DNA of 8,690 nt from Oscillospiraceae bacterium UBA3851 (lineage in GTDB: Bacteria > Bacillota > Clostridia > Oscillospirales > Oscillospiraceae), in NCBI GenBank assembly GCA_002392625.1, contig DGHJ01000142.1:1-8690 (forward strand). Direction: 5' to 3'. Positions 5,766-8,690 of the stretch are shown here, piece by piece. Position 1 is the first letter of the stretch; the number at the start of each line of letters is the position of its first letter. Both the position numbers and the translations under genes were made by a program. A model generated the notes under the pieces. That model did not search any database. It was not told where the DNA came from and saw nothing but the letters and a program-made list of their open reading frames with translations.

Positions 5766-6344
5766 ATGGGCGAGTGGGAAAAGCTGCACCAGCAATGCCT
5801 GAACTGCCGGGCCTGCGCGCTGGCGGAGAAGCGCACCAACGTGGTGTTCGGCGTGGGCAATCCGGAGGCGGAGGTGCTGTTCATCGGCGAGGCCCCCGGC
5901 GCCAACGAGGACGCCCAGGGTGAGCCCTTTGTGGGCCGGGCCGGCAAGCTGCTGGACGACATGCTGGCAATGATCGGCCTGGACCGGTCGAAGATCTATA
6001 TCACCAACTCCGTCAAGTGCCGTCCGCCCCAGAACCGGGACCCGCTGAACACGGAGAAGGACGCCTGCCGGGGCTTTCTGCGGCGGCAGGTGGAGCTGAT
6101 GCGCCCCAAGATCATCGTGTGTCTGGGTCGGATCAGCGCCGCGGAGATCATCAAGGAGGACTTCAAGATCACCCAGGAGCACGGACAGTTCTTCGAGCGG
6201 GGCGGCATCCAGATGATGGCCCTCTACCACCCGGCGGCCCTCCTGCGGGATCCCCGGAAGAAGCCGGAGACCTTCGAGGATCTCAAGGCGCTGCAGCGCA
6301 AGATCCGGGAGATCTGCGAGCGGACGGAGATCGAGTTCGAGTGA
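5766..6344 (+). CDS. Uracil-DNA glycosylase, family 4 (iron-sulfur type)
   Basis: This enzyme excises uracil from DNA, starting base-excision repair of deaminated cytosine. The 192-residue protein has the family-4 hallmarks. Four cysteines fit a [4Fe-4S] cluster: Cys14 and Cys17 (CRACALAEKRTNVVFG), Cys85 (NSVKCRPPQNR) and Cys101 (DACRGFL). The active-site loop is GEAPGANEDAQGEPFVGRAG (from Gly41), and the DNA-intercalation/His motif is HPAALLR (His155). Length and motif spacing are normal. The ATG at 5766 follows the hydrolase stop by 13 bases and has GGGAG about 7 bases upstream, so it is probably the second gene of a two-gene operon. No functional link between the two is evident. Family-4 enzymes are common in Clostridia and thermophiles. 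A role in phage defence or competence cannot be read from this context. Confidence 0.95.
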   Translation: MGEWEKLHQQCLNCRACALAEKRTNVVFGVGNPEAEVLFIGEAPGANEDAQGEPFVGRAGKLLDDMLAMIGLDRSKIYITNSVKCRPPQNRDPLNTEKDACRGFLRRQVELMRPKIIVCLGRISAAEIIKEDFKITQEHGQFFERGGIQMMALYHPAALLRDPRKKPETFEDLKALQRKIREICERTEIEFE

Positions 6345-6365
6345 TGCGGATCGTCATGTAATAAA

Positions 6366-6412
6366 CCCCTCATCCGGCTGCTGCGCAGCCACCTCCCCCC
6401 AAGGGGGAAGGC
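6366..6412. repeat. Dispersed-repeat-like double hairpin
   Basis: Two GC-rich palindromes lie side by side: GGCTGC-TGC-GCAGCC (6376-6390) and CCTCCCCC/GGGGGAAGG with a CAA loop and one bulged A (6392-6411). The CCTCATCCGG...CACCTCCCCC...GGGGGAAGG layout resembles short intergenic repeats that I recall as common in gut Clostridia, but copy number cannot be judged from this window. Its position after the glycosylase gene could let it end or stabilise that transcript. It lacks a T-tract. Confidence 0.5.
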
Positions 6413-6450
6413 ATTGGATCGGTGCATAAAACGCGGAAAGGTGTGATCCT

Positions 6451-6819
6451 ATGGCTGGCATCAGATCATTTGACTATTATATGCAGCGTTTTTTGCTGGG
6501 ATTATCGTACACGAAGAACATACAATACGATGACCGCGAATCCGTGAACCGCAATAACCGCGGCGTTGTCATGTACAGGAAAGCCGCAACATCCATCGGG
6601 AAGTACTACCCGGATCGGATTGGTGAGTTTGCATCCCTGCTCAATCATGAGGATCGGGACACGCGAATAGCTTGTGCCGTTTGTATTGGTGAATTAATGA
6701 ACGCTGATTCAGAGACTCGGAATCGCGCGCTGCGGATCATCAGAGAAGTTGCGCAAAACGGGAATCCCATTGAGCGGTTTGGGTTTGGCGTGTGGTTAAA
6801 TCGACACGGAGGAGAATAA
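6451..6819 (+). CDS. Small HEAT-repeat-like protein (DUF2019-like), unknown function
   Basis: This encodes 122 residues with no signal peptide or membrane segment. The N-terminal 35 residues are rich in aromatic and basic residues. Residues 39-115 look like paired helices of a HEAT-type fold: RKAATSIGKYYPDRIGEFASLL, then NHEDRDTRIACAVCIGELM, then ETRNRALRIIREVAQ. The NHxDxxTR turn and the closing GFGVWLNRHG resemble DUF2019-type proteins, some of which sit beside polymorphic toxins as immunity partners. That comparison is from memory and tentative. No toxin gene is adjacent here. The start is supported by AAAGGTG about 7 bases upstream (6437-6443). Codon use has more A/T at third positions than its neighbours (for example TTT, TTG, ATA, AAT). 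Together with the flanking repeat, this suggests acquisition by transfer. A strong terminator follows immediately. Confidence 0.8.
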   Translation: MAGIRSFDYYMQRFLLGLSYTKNIQYDDRESVNRNNRGVVMYRKAATSIGKYYPDRIGEFASLLNHEDRDTRIACAVCIGELMNADSETRNRALRIIREVAQNGNPIERFGFGVWLNRHGGE

Positions 6820-6826
6820 CAGCAAA

Positions 6827-6861
6827 CGGAGCTGTCTGACGAGAGACAGCTCCGATTTTTT
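6827..6861 (+). terminator. Intrinsic terminator after the HEAT-like gene
   Basis: CGGAGCTGTCT (6827-6837) pairs perfectly with 6844-6854 across a 6-base loop, followed by ATTTTTT. This is a textbook terminator 7 bases past the stop codon. The reverse strand has only a short T-run after the stem, so it may act weakly for the converging membrane-protein gene ending at 6876. Confidence 0.92.
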
Positions 6862-6875
6862 ATGCTCTTATTTTC

Positions 6876-8072
6876 CTACGCGATCATGCTCAGGAGCACG
6901 TAGAGCCAGTGGGCCGCCACGCCGGCGAGGAAGCCGCCGACCGTGTGGCTGATGATGGCCTTGCTGATGAGCTTCTCGCAGTGGAGGCTGTTCATCATGG
7001 ACACGTGGGTGCTGAGATAGCCGCTCCAGCACATGCACATGGCGGTGAACACCGCCACGTCGCCGGCGCCGGCCTTGCCCGCCTCCACCAGACGCTCCGC
7101 TACGCCGATGGCCGCGCCGGCGGCGCCCAGCGCGGTGATGGGCACGCCCACGGCCTCCGGGGAGGAGAAGCCGAACAGGGGCTTCAAGATAAAGCTGAGC
7201 TTATCCGCCACCCAGGGCAGCAGACCGATGCCCTCGTAGGCCGCGCCGGTATAGGCGCCGCCCTCGCCGGCGCCGTTGGTCAGCATCATGACCACGGTGC
7301 AGATGATGAGCACGCCAGGGATGATGCTGACGCCCATCTTGACGCCGGAGGCGCCCCCCTCCAGGATGGCGGCCATGAGGCGGCTGCCCACGCTGCCGGG
7401 GCGCACCGGGCGCATGTTCTTCCCGATGCCGCTGGTCTCCCCGGCCTCCTCCATGTCCTCGTCCTTGCCGTAGACCTTTTTGGTGAAGTGGAGCATCATG
7501 CGGGTGCTGATGATGCTGCCCACCACGGCGCCCAGCAGGCCCACCAGCACCGCCAGGCCGAAGTTGCCGCCGCTCTTGGCGGACAGGCCCAGCATGAAGG
7601 TGCACACGATCATGCCCATGCCGAAGGAGGTGCCCAGGTTGGTGAGGGCGGGGAACTGATACTTCTTGAAGAAGCTGCGGAAGTACTTGTCATCCGCCAG
7701 GGTCAGGATCACCGGGTTATCCGACAGGAAGGTGGTGACGATACCCAGGGAGGCGGCGCCGGGCAGACCGTAGATGGGCTGCATCAAGGGCCGCAGCAGA
7801 CGGTTGGTCAGGGACACCACGCCAAACTCCGACAGCATGGCCGACACCGCGCCCATCAGCACGCAGATAGCCGTCAGATACAGCACCGTGTCCGTCAGCA
7901 GCTTGTAGGCTGTGTTCATCAGGGTGTTCATGGCGTTGACCATGCCCATCTTCCAGGCGAACACGCCGAAAAAGCCCACGAACAGGGCAATGAAGATGAA
8001 GGCCTCCAGGCTGATCTCCTTTTTTTGCGCGGGCCGGGCCCCCGTCTGAACAGGCGTCTTTTCTGTGGTCAT
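6876..8072 (-). CDS. Polytopic membrane protein, nucleoside-recognition (Gate) type
   Basis: A 398-residue integral membrane protein with a charged cytosolic N-terminus (about 20 residues, QKKE) and roughly nine hydrophobic segments: near residues 24-40, 58-80, 104-123, 146-163, 171-189, 243-264, 308-325, 336-354 and 373-397. A charged loop at about 196-235 (KKVYGKDEDMEEAGE...) splits it into two halves. The pattern, including SDNPVILTLADD and PGVLIICTVVMML, resembles proteins annotated as nucleoside-recognition or Gate domain proteins, a group that includes spore-maturation SpmA and SpmB. No substrate has been firmly set for most of these. The start has GGGAG 8 bases upstream (8081-8085) and a matching promoter. 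It is separated from the upstream redox gene by a terminator, so it is likely monocistronic. The gene is certain; transport of nucleosides is only a family-name inference. Confidence 0.9.
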   Translation of the reverse strand: MTTEKTPVQTGARPAQKKEISLEAFIFIALFVGFFGVFAWKMGMVNAMNTLMNTAYKLLTDTVLYLTAICVLMGAVSAMLSEFGVVSLTNRLLRPLMQPIYGLPGAASLGIVTTFLSDNPVILTLADDKYFRSFFKKYQFPALTNLGTSFGMGMIVCTFMLGLSAKSGGNFGLAVLVGLLGAVVGSIISTRMMLHFTKKVYGKDEDMEEAGETSGIGKNMRPVRPGSVGSRLMAAILEGGASGVKMGVSIIPGVLIICTVVMMLTNGAGEGGAYTGAAYEGIGLLPWVADKLSFILKPLFGFSSPEAVGVPITALGAAGAAIGVAERLVEAGKAGAGDVAVFTAMCMCWSGYLSTHVSMMNSLHCEKLISKAIISHTVGGFLAGVAAHWLYVLLSMIA

Positions 8073-8093
8073 CTCGTTCTCTCCCTTTCCTGC

Positions 8094-8111
8094 GCCGCCC
8101 TATCGGGCGGC
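8094..8111 (-). other. GC hairpin in the membrane-protein leader
   Basis: GCCGCCC-TATC-GGGCGGC is a perfect 7-bp stem just downstream of the predicted transcription start and 9 bases upstream of the GGGAG ribosome site. It could shield the mRNA 5' end. It does not cover the ribosome site. Confidence 0.5.
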
Positions 8112-8119
8112 CCTTGCAG

Positions 8120-8148
8120 AGCATACCACGACGGACGGCAAAAAGCAA
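8120..8148 (-). promoter_or_regulatory. Promoter for the Gate-type membrane protein
   Basis: On the reverse strand, -35 TTGCTT (8143-8148) and -10 TATGCT (8120-8125) are 17 bases apart, with TGG before the -10 giving an extended -10. Transcription would start near 8113, placing the 8094-8111 hairpin at the very 5' end of the mRNA. Confidence 0.55.
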
Positions 8149-8158
8149 CGATAAAACG

Positions 8159-8197
8159 AAAAATTCCCCACGGCAGGCATACGCCGTGGGGAATTTT
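8159..8197. terminator. Bidirectional terminator after the thioredoxin-reductase-like gene
   Basis: AAAATTCCCCACGGC (8160-8174) pairs perfectly with 8183-8197 around an 8-base loop. Read on the reverse strand the stem ends in TTTTT, 12 bases after the flavoprotein stop codon, so it terminates that transcript before the next promoter. Confidence 0.9.
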
Positions 8198-8208
8198 GAA
8201 CGGACTCT

Positions 8209-8690
8209 TTACTTTTTGCCCCGGTGGGCCAGATACTCGATGGCGCTGTGGGCGGCAACGTTGCCTTCGCCGGCGGCCTTGACGTACTGATAGGGCCGGC
8301 CGGTGCAGTCGCCGGCGGCAAAGACGCCGGGCAGATTGGTGACCATGTGCCGGTCCACGGCGATGTGGCCCTCTTCCATGGCAAGGCCGGGGATCAGTGC
8401 CGCCAGGGACACGCTGTCACGCAGACAGAACACGCCGTTCACCGCCAGCTCCTCGCCGCTCTTCAGCGTCAGGGAGCTGAGGCGGCCGTTCTCGGCGTTC
8501 ATACGCACCGCCCGGTCGGCCATCTGCTCCACGTTCTCGCCGAATTGGGCCGGCTCCTTATACAGCGGGAAGTAGTAGACCTTGGCCGCCACATTGGCCA
8601 GGAACTCCACCTCGTGCTCAAAGCGCTTGGCGTTGCAGATGACGGCGATGGTCTTGTTCCTGTACAGGAAGCCGTCGCAGGTGGCGCAGT
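8209..8690 (-). CDS. trxB: Thioredoxin reductase-like flavoprotein without NADPH motifs (C-terminal part)
   Basis: The gene runs off the right edge, so the N-terminal FAD domain is missing and about 160 residues are visible. The redox-active disulfide CATC (codons 8677-8688, CATCDGFLY) and the C-terminal FAD motif GVFAAGDCTGRPYQYVKAAGEGNVAAHSAIEYL are clear thioredoxin-reductase features. Where classical TrxB has the NADPH-binding GGGDSAxEEA and HRRxxFR, this protein reads ICNAKRFEHEVEFL and FPLYKEPAQF. Both NADPH signatures are absent. This matches the ferredoxin-dependent flavin thioredoxin reductases described from Clostridium, which take electrons from reduced ferredoxin and pass them to thioredoxin. 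That it uses ferredoxin is inference. The GTG at 8608-8610 is not a start, since the frame is open to the edge. Ends at TAA 8209-8211, followed by a bidirectional terminator. No thioredoxin gene is visible. Confidence 0.92.
   Translation of the reverse strand, partial: CATCDGFLYRNKTIAVICNAKRFEHEVEFLANVAAKVYYFPLYKEPAQFGENVEQMADRAVRMNAENGRLSSLTLKSGEELAVNGVFCLRDSVSLAALIPGLAMEEGHIAVDRHMVTNLPGVFAAGDCTGRPYQYVKAAGEGNVAAHSAIEYLAHRGKK

Noticed and set aside
4790..5962. 390-residue open frame on the minus strand across the hydrolase and glycosylase genes
   Set aside because: It spans two genuine genes and their junction, with shadow-type composition and no domain.
6909..8282. 457-residue open frame on the plus strand opposite the membrane protein
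   Set aside because: Low-complexity His/Ala/Gly/Gln content, no start signal, and it overlaps a well-formed gene plus its promoter and terminator. Antisense artefact of high GC.

Overview
The window is a stretch of ordinary chromosome from a GC-rich anaerobic member of the Clostridia. The most likely home is a gut Oscillospiraceae-type lineage. That guess rests on strong AGGAGG-type ribosome sites with G/C-rich third codon positions, a clostridial-style thioredoxin reductase, a glycerol kinase, a family-4 uracil-DNA glycosylase and GC-rich palindromic intergenic repeats. No phage, CRISPR, transposase or rRNA gene is visible.

Layout. Bases 1-803 (+) are the 3' part of an OppF/DppF-type peptide transporter ATPase. 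Bases 804-1327 hold no protein gene. They contain a chain of palindromes (839-1053) carrying two copies of one 26-base hairpin, then a compact structured stretch (1107-1213) that may be a small RNA, then a good promoter and leader for the next gene. Bases 1328-2557 (+) encode an M24 Xaa-Pro aminopeptidase. It converges, across a bidirectional terminator (2568-2602), on a reverse-strand gene for a repeat-built helical protein (2619-3113), which has its own consensus promoter. Behind that is glycerol kinase glpK (3219-4712, reverse). glpK is divergent from an alpha/beta hydrolase (4817-5752, +) across 104 bases with symmetric -10 boxes. The hydrolase is followed after 13 bases by a family-4 uracil-DNA glycosylase (5766-6344, +). 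A dispersed-repeat-like element (about 6366-6412) precedes a small, less GC-rich HEAT-like gene (6451-6819, +). That gene ends in a strong terminator facing a multi-spanning Gate-type membrane protein (6876-8072, reverse). The window closes with the C-terminal part of a thioredoxin-reductase-like flavoprotein (8209-8690, reverse).

Functionally this is a collection of short transcription units rather than one pathway: peptide import and proline-peptide breakdown on the left, glycerol and acyl-ester metabolism in the middle, DNA repair and thiol redox on the right. Four things deserve a second look. The terminal thioredoxin reductase lacks both NADPH-binding signatures and resembles the ferredoxin-dependent clostridial type. 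The helical protein is built from 11-residue and 18-residue tandem repeats. The 804-1213 region is dense in RNA/DNA secondary structure. The small HEAT-like gene looks foreign to its neighbours.
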